From NCBI GenBank assembly GCA_903772945.1, contig CAICTM010001671.1:1-24702 (forward strand): a DNA stretch of 24,702 nt, read 5' to 3'. The translations under genes were made by a program, and so were the position numbers. The stretch comes from Seminavis robusta (Eukaryota > Bacillariophyta > Bacillariophyceae > Naviculales > Naviculaceae). Under the pieces are notes generated by a model. The model ran no database searches. It was not told the DNA's origin and saw only the letters and a list, made by a program, of their open reading frames with translations. Shown one piece after another: positions 1 to 9,852 of this stretch (position 1 is the stretch's first letter; each line of letters opens with the position of its first letter).

Positions 1-38
1 CACTCCACGATCCAAAAACGGAACGCGTGGAAGATTCG

Positions 39-180
39 TCTAGCATTTATCTAGTAGCGTGGAAGTACTCTACGCTGGCTAAATATCTAGAGCGATGTTT
101 CATCATCAACCTAGTATGACTAGAGCGGTCATTGAGAACCCTGTCTCAATGACTATTCACGAGAGACTCAGTCATGAGTC
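39..180. repeat. Cluster of three hairpin-forming inverted repeats
   Basis: Three successive inverted repeats are visible. The first, 39-91, is an imperfect palindrome whose outer arms start TCTAGCATTTA and end TAAATATCTAGA, with inner arms AGCGT/ACGCT. The second, 128-153, has perfect 10-bp arms GTCATTGAGA/TCTCAATGAC around a 6-nt loop. The third, 165-180, has perfect 6-bp arms GACTCA/TGAGTC around GTCA. No coding frame runs through the region. It could be the end of a transposable element or a satellite edge; the window boundary cuts it off, so its identity stays open. Confidence 0.6.
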
Positions 181-260
181 GAACTCAAACCCTATCTAGG
201 ATCGAGTCGCGAATAAGGCTAAGAGCCGTGTATTGCAGATAGACACCTTATAAATCAATA

Positions 261-620
261 GGATTGACAATATTCGGTTGTGTATATATTCATCATAAGG
301 ATCCAATACGAGGTACTTGTACCGGAGTGTAGCGAGCAAAGCCGAACTTGAGTGTGTTCGGTACTGTTGCCACTGTCGCCGATGTAACTATACGGCAGCC
401 GGCTACAATGGCTGGATTGACAATATGCAGTTGTGCAGATACTCGTCATAAGGATCCATTACGAGGTACTTGTACCGGAGTGTAGCGAGCAAAGCCGAAC
501 CTGAGTGTGTTCGGTACTGTTGCACTGTCGCCGATGTAACTATACGGCAGCCGGCTACAATGGCTGGATTGACAATATTCGGTTGTGCATGTATTCGTCA
601 TAAGGATCCAACACGAGGTA
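261..620. repeat. Tandem repeat, about 153 bp unit, 2.4 copies
   Basis: Unit 1 spans 261-413 and unit 2 spans 414-565. A partial third copy starts at 566 and loses similarity near 620. All begin GGATTGACAATAT and the full copies end CGGCTACAATGGCT. The units differ by a few substitutions and one single-base deletion. Each full unit contains internal dyads: CCGAAC/GTTCGG, GCCG/CGGC and the palindrome AGCCGGCT. Short frames through it are not convincing as genes. It looks like a minisatellite-type block, possibly derived from a mobile element. Confidence 0.85.
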
Positions 621-1372
621 ACTGAGCTGGAACTAAGGAATCAAGAGACGAACGCTGAAAAAAACCGAATTTCCTGTTTCCTGTTTCCTGTTCCGGTGAA
701 GCCAAAATACAGGGTTAGAGATAGGTGTAAGCCAACAAAACTGGAAATTGAAGGTTCTGCAAATTTAGGGGTAGGAATAAATCATGATAGTTCAAGGTTA
801 GTGCACTCAACACAATAAGCCAGCAGAAGCTACAAAAGTTACGGGTACATACGGGAGTGACAGCTGTAAAATTATGATTAGCGGGCGGCAACACAGGACA
901 AAGTCGGGTATTTGATGCCTTCGACGTGCAGAGTGAAGAGGGCCTTGAGGAGTCAACCCGCTGCAACGATAGCCTCACTAGCTTTAATGACTGACGTGAC
1001 GAGAATCTTCAATCCAATCCGAAAGATCTGCCAAAATTGATGCGACAATGAGGATTGATTGATTCCCTCTCAAAACCCCGGTCTTTCTTTTTCCTTGACG
1101 AGTAAAATAGCATCGGCAAAACGGTTTCAAGGCCCTCCGAGAAGAAATAGTTTCATAGTGAGGTGCTAGCTAGCAACCCTCAGTGCTGGCAGAGAAGCGA
1201 GATTGAGCGAAGGTTGGTGATCATCGGAGAAATTTGGAGAAAGGCCTAAGTTTGGTGGTCGTTCCACCTCAGTGTACCGGTACCTCACTTTCTTTTCTTG
1301 AACCTGTTTTCTAAAGGAAGCTTCCAGATTTAGATACTCTCTATTTTCATACCGTAGTAGAGGACGAGCACC
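621..1372. other. Intergenic region and sulfite oxidase promoter
   Basis: No credible gene was found. A short array of TTTCCTG units lies at about 671-697. The perfect 12-bp palindrome TGCTAGCTAGCA is at 1164-1175, and GTACCGGTAC is at 1274-1283, about 90 bases before the sulfite oxidase start codon. The last few hundred bases presumably hold the promoter and 5' UTR of that gene. Confidence 0.5.
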
Positions 1373-3231
1373 ATGTTTGCTGCTTTGTTCAAGCGAGCTG
1401 CCGGCTCACGCCGCCGACTGCCATCGTTTGCATCTTCCATTGGCGTCAAGAGACATCAGCAGTTTACAGTGGCAGCCTTGTCGGTGGCCTCGCCTTTGGA
1501 TGAACGTACTGGATCGGCGGCTAGCGTGGCAGCAGCACTGGCTGGTCTCGCCGTTGTAATGGCTGCTGGCACCGTTACTACAAAATGCGAGAAATCGTCA
1601 GAATTGACCCCTGCCTCTGTGGGGGCAGAAGACTTTGACGAGGTTCAAGCTTCCCACGATATTGAGAAAATGCCCGTCTATACATCGGATCAAGTGGCTG
1701 AAAACAATGGTGAAGATGGCAAACCAATTTGGATGTCTTATGGAGGTGTGGTGTACGATGTTACCAAGTTTATTGCCAACCACCCGGGTGGAAGTGAAAA
1801 AATTCTGACCGCTGCAGGATCGGTAAGACACAAAATAAACGATTACGTAGACTGCCATACTGTGTTGGATGATTTGCTTGATTTTCTCACTCATTTCAAC
1901 ATCACAACTCTCAGGCGATTGAACCATTTTGGCACATTTACCGACAACATTTTGCCTCTGATCTGCCCATTCGACTCATGGAACACATGGCCATCGGACG
2001 ATTGCTAGAAAAAGATCAAGACGAGATTGAAGAACAAATGACGGCACTGCAGGAGTCTAGTGAAGACCCGTATGAAAGGGAACCCGAAAGGGATTCCCGA
2101 CTCATTGTCCATTCCGATGCCCCCATGAACGCGGAGTGCCCGGGCTACCTACTCACGGAAAGCTACCTGACGCCTCCCAATTTGTTTTACATTCGTCATC
2201 ACCATCCTGTGCCTTACTTGACAGAATCCCAGCTCGACAACTTTCGATTGGAAATCGATGTCTCGGCCTATGATCAACGGGGGCGGGTCCTTACCTTGAC
2301 GTTGGATGATTTGAAAAGACTCAAGAAGACGGAAGTTACCACCACACTTCAGTGCAGCGGTAATCGCCGTAGTGGATTCAATGACTTTCGAAGGACATCG
2401 GGAACAACCTGGGGACAAGGTGCAATTTCGACAGCGCGTTGGGGTGGAGTCCGACTCAAGGATCTTCTCCAGCTGGCGGGTATTGACGATCCTATCCATG
2501 CTCAGGAAGTATGGGGTATGGATCATGTCCGTTTCACTGGATTAGATGGAATGATGGCATCGATTCACATTGAAAAGGCAGCCAATCCTTATGGCGATGT
2601 CATTGTTTGCTACGAAATGAACGGAGAACCGCTTCCACGCGACCATGGAGGCCCTTTGCGTGTCATTGTTCCAGGGTACTCGGCAGTTCGCAACGTCAAA
2701 TGGGTGCAACGCATAGAAGTGGCTCCCACCGAAGCTGAAGGGCCCTGGCAACGTGGACTCAACTACAAGACCTTGCCACCAGGTGTAATGGACGCCAATG
2801 ATGTCAAAATTGAGCAAATGCCGTCCATGACCGAATCGAGTCTATTCTCTGGAATCACCAAATTGTCCACAGACACCCTTTCAAAACCCATCAAACCTGG
2901 GGATACTATTTTGGTGAATGCCACTGGCTGGGCATGGGCCGGTGGTGGCCGCAATGTTGTTAGAGTGGACTTGACCAGTGACAATGGAAATACATGGAAC
3001 ACGGCAACTCTCAAGGAAGGGTCCACACAACGTTTCGGACGTGCGTGGGCATGGACGTTTTGGGAGTGCAAAGATATTCCTTGTAAGGTTGCCGAGGATG
3101 GAACGATTGAACTGGCATCCAAGGCTGTTGATATGGCCTTCAATAGTCAACCCGAAAGCAGCGATCACTCATGGAATGTACGGGGTCTCGGCAACAATTC
3201 ATGGTTCAAGGTCCAAGAAAAGGTCTGCTAG
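1373..3231 (+). CDS. SUOX: Sulfite oxidase, mitochondrial, with cytochrome b5 and molybdopterin domains
   Basis: The predicted enzyme oxidises sulfite to sulfate and passes electrons to cytochrome c, probably in the mitochondrial intermembrane space. Exon 1 is 1373-1822 and exon 2 is 1915-3231. The 92-nt GT-AG intron is phase 0, giving 588 residues. Residues 1-30 are rich in Arg/Ala like a mitochondrial presequence, and 49-66 are hydrophobic, consistent with a bipartite sorting signal. A cytochrome b5 domain (about 95-170) carries HPGG with His137 and a second His162, the 25-residue spacing expected for the haem ligands. The molybdenum domain has the catalytic Cys297 in LQCSGNRR, then DHGGPLRVIVPG and VKWVQRI. 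The C-terminal immunoglobulin-like dimerisation domain follows. The start ATG sits in the good context GAGCACCATG. Without splicing, exon 1 reads into the intron and stops early, so the splice is required. Length is close to animal SUOX. Confidence 0.95.
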
Positions 3232-3593
3232 ACCCATACGAAGAAACAGGCCGTCGAAGAGGCCACTTTTTGTTGCTAGTAATGCATCTGCTTTAGCACC
3301 CTTTTGTCCATCTCGCAACAACGGTGCCGTGATCCTCGATCCTTCGGGAGACTCCTGTCGACAGTGTAGAATGGCACCATAACACAAGGAAGTCTGGCGG
3401 CGTTCATTTTTGGATCACATGCAACGTCGCAAAAGAAAGTAGTTATACAAAGCGTTATAGAATCAAAAGAAAAGACCTTCGTTGAGTGCAGAAATATGGC
3501 TGAGAAACTGAAAGAGAAGACGACAAGGACTGGTTCGAGGTGCGCCACAGTCCTTGTAGACATTCGCGGTTTATTGACTGAGCGTTGTCTCGT
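3232..3593. other. Convergent 3' intergenic region
   Basis: This lies between the stop codons of the sulfite oxidase gene (+) and the LtrA-like gene (-). It presumably contains both 3' UTRs. No repeat, RNA gene or coding frame that I can support is present. Confidence 0.5.
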
Positions 3594-6025
3594 CTAATCC
3601 AGTTTGAATTCCGTGCTTTTGAACCCTTGACTCTTCAGCTCCGCCATGAAATGGTCTTCTTCGGTTTCTTTCCTATACAAGGCAGTACCAATAAAGCGCA
3701 AGATGACTTGCGCTACGATGCCAACGAGTCCAGTGAATGCAATGAAACTTGGGTCCGTCTGATACAGGCTCAAGGTCGCCATGAAAGCCACAAGTCCAAC
3801 CCGTGCCAACAAAAGCGGAACGCTGAGAAGCTTTTTCCACTTGGAATGTTCGCACTCCTGGCACCGATCCATGTGCTCCTTGATGCCTTTGTGCACCAAT
3901 ATCAACATGTCGCAAAGGAACCATATTGTTGCCATGCTCCCACAAAAGAAATTTGCAATGCGTTGCTCCCGGTCGTCTGCATCGAAACGTAGGGCGCCCC
4001 CACCGCCACCTGCCAGTAACCGCTGCAGCTTGGCTCCCAAAGCAGGCAGCAGCATTCGATGATAGCCATTGTCCTCCTCCTCTTCATACCCGGCTGCTTT
4101 GGCATACTCCGCTCGATACACAAATTCATACAACATCATTTTGTAGCTTGCCCCCAAAATGATTAGCGCGCCAGAGTAAATTTGCACCATCACCACGAAA
4201 AGGTAGCCTCTCTCTTTCTTTCTGCGAATTGCGTGGTCGTCTGCATGGTGTGGTTGTGATTGGAAATGCATGAATTGCAGCAGTGAAATGGATATAATAC
4301 CACAGTAGAATGTCTTGTAACTGTGTACATGTTGTGTAGTGATGGAACCAATTTCGGTAAGCAACAGCAAGCGATATCAAAGCAACGAGAGTCGATAAGG
4401 AAACCAAGACTCACTAATTGTAGTCCTGTTGCGCCCCCACAATCAGCAAGCTCAGCACACTTTCGCCAAGCATCAACATGATCCATTCTGAAGGAGGGGA
4501 GAAACAATGAGGGGTTGATTGTGGGACAGGCCTTTCCGAGGGATCGATCCACGCTTACCTCCATATCGATGGATGGCATAATCCACGTTCATGGGAACAG
4601 TGACCCTTGGTTTTTGAATGGTTGTACATGAGAGGATGCTCGTGCACAATAACGAAAGAATCTGCGACGAAAACCGTCTTACCTTGTGTGGTCGCCACCC
4701 GAGACACGAGGAATAACGAAGGTCAACAAGATCACCGTGAGCAGATGATTCGCCAGGTAACCTGCCACGAGCAGTTCCATGGATACATCACCACTGTAGG
4801 TGCTTTCCTTTTCTTCACCATACGAAGAATCACCCGCCAAGAAGCGAAAATGATGGCCATCCTCCTCTCCATGGTATTCCGTACTGGAATCTGTATAATT
4901 GTTGTTGTAATAGTCGCTCGAGTTGCCACTATCATAGTGAGAATCCTCGTAGCCATAAGAATTGTCACTCCCATGGTAGTCATGATCATTGGAATAATAC
5001 TTGACACCGGCGTAAATGGCTGCTGCAGCTTGTACGGCTGCAATGATTCCCAGTTGGGTAGCATCTCGTTTGGAAGCCACTCGCGCGCCGGTGGACTCGA
5101 CACCTCCTTCAATCATCCAAATCACTTCAAGCGATCGTCCAATCAATAGCAACATGGCAATCAAGAGGGAGCAACAAAAAATAAATAGATCATTGTGTTC
5201 TTCCGGATGGGAGAGAATGGCGACGGGTCGGCAATACAAGACGGCCGTTCCCAAGACGACCAGCGTGCACATTTCATAAAAGTTGTGGAACATGTCATTG
5301 TTGGGTACAAAGAATCTGGAATCGAAAAACATTTTGTATTGCCATAGATTCTGGAGGGAAGAGAATGCCGCCACAAAGTAGCACAGCCCTCGAAATGTGG
5401 GTTCTTCTTTCAACATGTTCCCCAAATTGTAGGCTCTGCGATATAATAAAATTAGTCGCAAGAGAAGCAGATTGTTGTGGATGCATGGATGCAGTGGGAA
5501 ATGAAGAAGAAGAGAGCAGATCCAAACGCCAAGTGTGAAATAAAGCAAGCATGAGCAGGTGATCTCGGCAACATCCCTCAGAACTGCATCATTATTTCTC
5601 GAAGAAAACTCACCCAGCCACATAGAACAAATCAAAGAAGATGTCTCCCCATTCTTTATGTGGAGTGACCTGTAATAAGGTGTGAAAAGGATATAAAAAC
5701 GGGGGTGAGCGAGAATACAGAAACATCAGCATTCGCTTGATTGATAACGGTGAATACTGAGACTACTTACTTGAACATCTCCCCAATGTTGACGCTGAAG
5801 CGGCCGAGTATATAACGGCATGGGAGGTTGAATCTGCTTCATTTGTTCTTCAATCACCGTTCTCATGCTCGTCAGCGTGTCGCTGGCATCCATCAAGTTC
5901 TTGGTAAAGGTGCCACGCTCCTCGTAGGTTTCTTCCTCCTTTTCCTCCTCATCACTGCTCGTTCGAGGCACTGTCGCTCCTGTATGATCTGCCATTTCCT
6001 CCTTGCGACTGTTGTTGATTGTCAT
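3594..6025 (-). CDS. LtrA-like multipass membrane protein, six exons
   Basis: Exons on the minus strand: 6025-5771, 5669-5614, 5435-4683, 4605-4559, 4487-4415 and 4320-3594. All introns are GT-AG and the joined frame gives 636 residues. It matches the low temperature requirement A (LtrA) family. After an acidic N-terminus, residues 86-104 carry the entry motif HKEWGDIFFDLFYVAG. Residues 356-380 read VPMNVDYAIHRYG then WIMLMLGES, the conserved LtrA core, and many hydrophobic helices follow. The two small exons (56 and 47 nt) are needed to keep these motifs in frame. A long Asp/Tyr/Asn/Ser-rich loop at about 254-316 interrupts two membrane segments. The start could instead be a second ATG ten codons on (MADHTG). 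LtrA proteins have no settled biochemical role; the bacterial name comes from a growth phenotype. It is divergently arranged with the kelch gene. Confidence 0.88.
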
Positions 6026-6369
6026 GATATCGTGCCATTCAATTATTTGTACTAGCTAGTAGTCTCTCCTTGGGAAAGCAAGCTATGCAAGCCACTATGG
6101 TTCATGTCTCGTGGAGACGGTGGCACTCTCCCTTTCCCCTTTCGCCTCTCAAGTTTGAAGCTCTTCAATCGCGTCACGAACTCCAAAGAACAGTCTCCAC
6201 GACATCTGGTACCGGTACCAGTACAAATAGCCAGCAAGTCTGCAATCTAAAATCCTTTCCTTCTCGCTGTACCCCAAAACCTGAGTTTTCATGTACTTGT
6301 ACCGGTATCTGAGATTGCCGGTGATGGTATGGTAGGTTTTACATACGGTAGAGACAATCACACACCACC
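6026..6369. promoter_or_regulatory. Bidirectional promoter between LtrA-like and kelch genes
   Basis: The 344 bases separate two start codons pointing away from each other. Two copies of TACCGGTA occur here, at 6210-6217 (inside the 12-bp palindrome GGTACCGGTACC) and 6300-6307. The regulatory role is inferred from position and from the recurrence of this palindrome elsewhere in the window. Confidence 0.5.
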
Positions 6370-7634
6370 ATGAAGACACCTCCAGAGACAAAGTCGGCGG
6401 CTTGGGAAGATGTCCTGGCATCTGATTGGTTTCTTGCATCTGCAAGATCCTTCTTTTCCTTTGCAGACTGGCACTATCTGAGTTCCACCAGCAAAAAGTG
6501 CCGCAACAACGTACATGCTTGGGTTCTCTCCTGGCGAAAGTGTGCCAAAGGTCTTTTTTGCGCTTGTCGTCAACTGCAACCCCCCAGGTTGCTGGTCTTT
6601 GGATTGTACAACTGTGAACATGAAGACCTCCCCATGGGTGATGCTGAGCAGCTATTTCCTAACCCAAGCCCAATTCTACAGTTTTCATTTGCTTCAATGA
6701 CATTTGATGCGTCCAAAGCAGCAATATTACAGTAGGGGCATGGAGTCTACTTTCTATTTCCAATGGAGTGCCCGACAATTTGGGGCGTCGTTCCCCGAAT
6801 GTTTGTGCGGTGGATGATAAAGGGTCCAAAAAATTTTATTGTGGTGGCAACCAATTTGCTGCGAAGAATCAAGGACGATGGATCAGGGCAGATGACATGA
6901 ACGGTAACTGCTCTTCGTCTACAGCCATCTTTGATGTAAAGACTTCTTCTTGGAAAAGTCTAGCCCCCATGCCAGAGTGTGTCTGTAATGCTGGAATCTG
7001 TAGACTTGGGTCCCATGTCTACATTATTGGTGGTGAGAGAGGATCATATAGATACAACCAGGAAGTCCTCTGTTTTGACCTAGAAACAGAAAAATGGATG
7101 CCTTCTGGCATTCCCGATTTCCCTGGTCGTGCATATGGTGGTTATGCTACTATTGCCTCAAGCAATCATACTATTTTGCTTGCTGGTGGTGTCATGATAA
7201 CTCACTGGAATTTTCGGCATGGTCCAAGGATTGGTCCCTGTCGTGAAGTTTTCTCGTTGGATGTCACCTCTTGTATTTGGACAAGAGTGGCAGATTTACC
7301 CGAGAGTGACTTTGCTGCAAACAAATGCACTGGTTTCTTGCAGCAGAGTGCCAACAATGATACATCCTGTGTTGTTGTCTCTGGGAAGCAGACTGTACAG
7401 TTGCTTCCGTCAGGTCAATGGGATGCTCTGCCAAGTTTCAGAAAAGGTGCAGGGTGTGTGGCATCCTTTGGAAATACAATTGTGTCATTCCAGAGGTCCC
7501 TCAAAGAACTTGTGCTACTTGAAGATGGATTGCACCTTTCTCTTCCAGTACAATGCAGTGATTTCCTTCCAAACACACTGGAGATTGTGGTATATTTGAG
7601 CATCTTTGACATGGTTGTGCCAGTCTACAAGTAA
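6370..7634 (+). CDS. Kelch-repeat protein, possible F-box
   Basis: Two exons, 6370-6637 and 6733-7634, joined over a 95-nt GT-AG intron (phase 1), give 389 residues. The intron holds a CTAAC branch-point-like sequence and ends TTACAG. Without it the first frame stops at 6733. The splice joins the N-terminal part directly to the first kelch blade (GAWSLLSISNG). Kelch-type blades follow, with signatures such as SHVYIIGGERGSYRYN, VLCFDLETEKW and a paired Gly before the next strand, as in a beta-propeller. Residues about 11-45, with FLASARSFFSF and LSSTSKKCRN, resemble a weak F-box. That would make it a substrate receptor of an SCF ubiquitin ligase, but the F-box is only suggestive. Kelch propellers generally bind protein partners. 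Confidence 0.8.
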
Positions 7635-8214
7635 CCAAGTTGGTCTTTCCGTCAAAATGGAGGCTTCTTTTATGCTCAAGCTTTTTGCGAGGCAGCAAGG
7701 CATGTGTGTGTGATCTTGTTTGTCCGTAGGCAAAAAGCCAGAGCATGTACATGGTTGCTGCAAAACAAGTTTGGACGTGAGCATTATTAGCTGATGTTGT
7801 CTTCGATGTCGCTGCCTTCGTCACAAGCTATCTAGAGACAAAACATTTTGTGCGGTGGTACGTTGTAGTTTAGCATCGGTCCAGTTTGCTATCGATATTC
7901 ACAGCACTAGCAAGATAAGCAGGATCCCTCACTATTTTATGGGGCTGAAACACAATCTTTCCAAGTAGTGCAAAGAACGTTTGTCGAAACATTTCTCAAT
8001 GTGAGCTTGCTTCTAAAATACAGTAGTCGCATTTTCATCTGCCCGTTGAGTCTCACGCATCTCATGACATAAAGCTGATTATATGAATACTGAAAATGTG
8101 GAATGCGCCGAGAAAACTCCACAACATACATGTAACAGCAGGTCACAATGTTTGGGCATGATTGAGTTCGTTTCACTTCTTTTTGAGGCCTGCAAGTAGC
8201 CACAACAAAACAGG
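7635..8214. other. Convergent 3' intergenic region
   Basis: The kelch gene (+) and the methyltransferase gene (-) end on either side of these 580 bases. Frames here are short, open only from non-ATG codons, and show no recognisable motif. No repeats or RNA genes were recognised. Confidence 0.45.
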
Positions 8215-9543
8215 TCACCGCGTCGCGACAATGAACAGCGACTTTCGAAATCGATTCCAGTTGTTGCTGTCTTTGGGCGCGGTCAAGTGTTGTTGGTTAG
8301 TCAGACCAGAGTCTACTACGCGCACCTCTTGAGTATCCTGGATTGTCGCTGCCAGAGCTCTGCAATACCGCGGCAGTGGGGTTTCCTCCTCGTGTTGTTG
8401 TTGATGATCCTTCATTAATGGTGCCATATCCAACATTACCGTGGGTGGTTTTGGTACGATCACCAGGGGGTCCGATTCGGTGCAATCCATCTTGAGGTGT
8501 CCCATCTTGCCACATTTCCAACACGGTAGAGTTTGCAACATGGCGTTTTGGACTATAACATTCCATTCTTGTTCCGTGGCCGCGCGTTTTTGGCGTTCGG
8601 GACAATCCCGCACGTGATGTTGCTGCTGGCAGACATAGCAATTATGGGCCTGTCGTCCTCGCTGCTTTGCATTCACACGTTGCTGCGCGGCGGCGAGTCG
8701 AGCATGGCGCTGCAACGGTCCTTCGTAGAGTGTAATGGGCAATTGTTGTTGGTGTCGTGGAAGACAGCACGGTGCCAAGCACAGGTAGGGAGCCTTATCG
8801 GGTCCCAAGGAATTGACAATTCCAATCAATCTCGGACTGAGAGTCTTGCACAAGTGGATTCCCGTAATGGCCAAAAGCATTGGGTTGTTGTTTGGATTGT
8901 GACTCTCATCATTAGAGGCAGCAGCCGACGATGCCAATAATTGTTCCACCATGACGTCCTGTTCGTGCAGATTGATCCCTGACCAGAGTTCCATGAATGG
9001 TCTGCCAGTGTGTGTGTTTTGGTTGTTTGCCGCCTGGATGTGTCCCCAATCAATATTTCGATCTTTGTCGAATAAAATAATGCGCGTCAATCCGGGAAAG
9101 TACAGAGGTGCCATGTAGCTGAGCAACGTGCTAAAGATACCTTTTCCACAGCACGCATCCACGGCAATAAATGGTTGTTGCTCCTTCTCTTCTTTCCTCC
9201 AGTCATGTAGATGGTTCAGTGCGACCACGCTTTCTTCGACTTCCTGCTTCAGATTGGCCTTGTTCAAGAGCGATCGCCATTCAGAATCTCCCGAGTACTC
9301 GTCCGACCACTGATCCAAGACGTTCAGGACAGCCTCTCTCAATCCAATGTTACTATTGGCGTCTACTGGTAGATCATTTCGCAGAGCTGGAATGGTTTTG
9401 TGTATTTGCCAGTGGTGGCCATTATTATTTCCTTGTTGTTGAAGAAGAAGACTGCTACTAGTACCGGTACTGCTCAAGGCAAAAGCACCAACAATGTTAG
9501 ACAAGCCCCAAAGACGTGTACAGCAAGTCGTCCCATAAAACAT
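8215..9543 (-). CDS. SAM-dependent methyltransferase with two CCHC zinc knuckles
   Basis: The single-exon frame gives 442 residues from the ATG at 9543. A longer frame exists, but its first ATG (9807) adds residues of non-coding character and crowds the neighbouring promoter, so the shorter start is preferred. Residues about 127-138 (VDACCGKGIFS) look like the SAM-binding motif I of a Rossmann methyltransferase. HLCKTLSPR (about 230) and LAPCCLPR (about 256) recall the HLCG and CC motifs of the Methyltransf_32/TRMT13-like group. Two zinc knuckles follow. The first (302-314) is CX2CX4HX3C, one residue short of canonical. The second (341-354) is a perfect CX2CX4HX4C. Zinc knuckles bind single-stranded nucleic acid, so an RNA substrate is likely by inference. 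The first 30 residues include a hydrophobic stretch with GAF, which might be an organelle signal, but that is uncertain. Confidence 0.8.
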   Translation of the reverse strand: MFYGTTCCTRLWGLSNIVGAFALSSTGTSSSLLLQQQGNNNGHHWQIHKTIPALRNDLPVDANSNIGLREAVLNVLDQWSDEYSGDSEWRSLLNKANLKQEVEESVVALNHLHDWRKEEKEQQPFIAVDACCGKGIFSTLLSYMAPLYFPGLTRIILFDKDRNIDWGHIQAANNQNTHTGRPFMELWSGINLHEQDVMVEQLLASSAAASNDESHNPNNNPMLLAITGIHLCKTLSPRLIGIVNSLGPDKAPYLCLAPCCLPRHQQQLPITLYEGPLQRHARLAAAQQRVNAKQRGRQAHNCYVCQQQHHVRDCPERQKRAATEQEWNVIVQNAMLQTLPCWKCGKMGHLKMDCTESDPLVIVPKPPTVMLDMAPLMKDHQQQHEEETPLPRYCRALAATIQDTQEVRVVDSGLTNQQHLTAPKDSNNWNRFRKSLFIVATR

Positions 9544-9852
9544 AGTGTTTCTCGAGATATCGATGACAACAGCATGATCTTCCTCTTTCTGAATTGTAGG
9601 AGTGTGTCGGTTGTCCTTCGACCTTCGGATGGAGTTCCACGGCTTCAATGATGGATCCACTTTTGACACCACTGACGTCACCAATGAGAAAAAGATCTCA
9701 GAAAGACCAATTTTTGTGCTTCCATGCTTTCTACCCAATGTACCGCACCAGGTGCATCCTTGTTGCAGCTTCCATGTATCATCGCAATCATTGTGCCATA
9801 CATGCATAAGCAAGAGCACTCTTCATCAAAGTAGATTACTAACAAATTGACA
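9544..9852. promoter_or_regulatory. Divergent promoter with CRE site
   Basis: This lies between the methyltransferase (-) and propeller (+) start codons. It contains the perfect CRE palindrome TGACGTCA at 9673-9680. CRE-type sites are bound by bZIP factors, and in the diatom Phaeodactylum TGACGT cores have been tied to CO2/cAMP-responsive transcription. Function here is inference from sequence and position. Confidence 0.45.

Noticed and set aside
261..620. CRISPR array
   Set aside because: The unit is 153 bp and contiguous, with no repeat/spacer alternation, in a eukaryotic genome.
1823..2008. Sulfite oxidase exon 1 reading through to a stop at 2008
   Set aside because: The tail after 1822 is intron sequence. 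Splicing to 1915 restores the second haem-ligand histidine and the molybdenum domain.
9544..9819. N-terminal extension of the methyltransferase frame to 534 residues
   Set aside because: The frame opens at GTG. Its first ATG is at 9807, and the added residues do not look like protein. It would also run across the CRE and nearly into the neighbouring gene's start.
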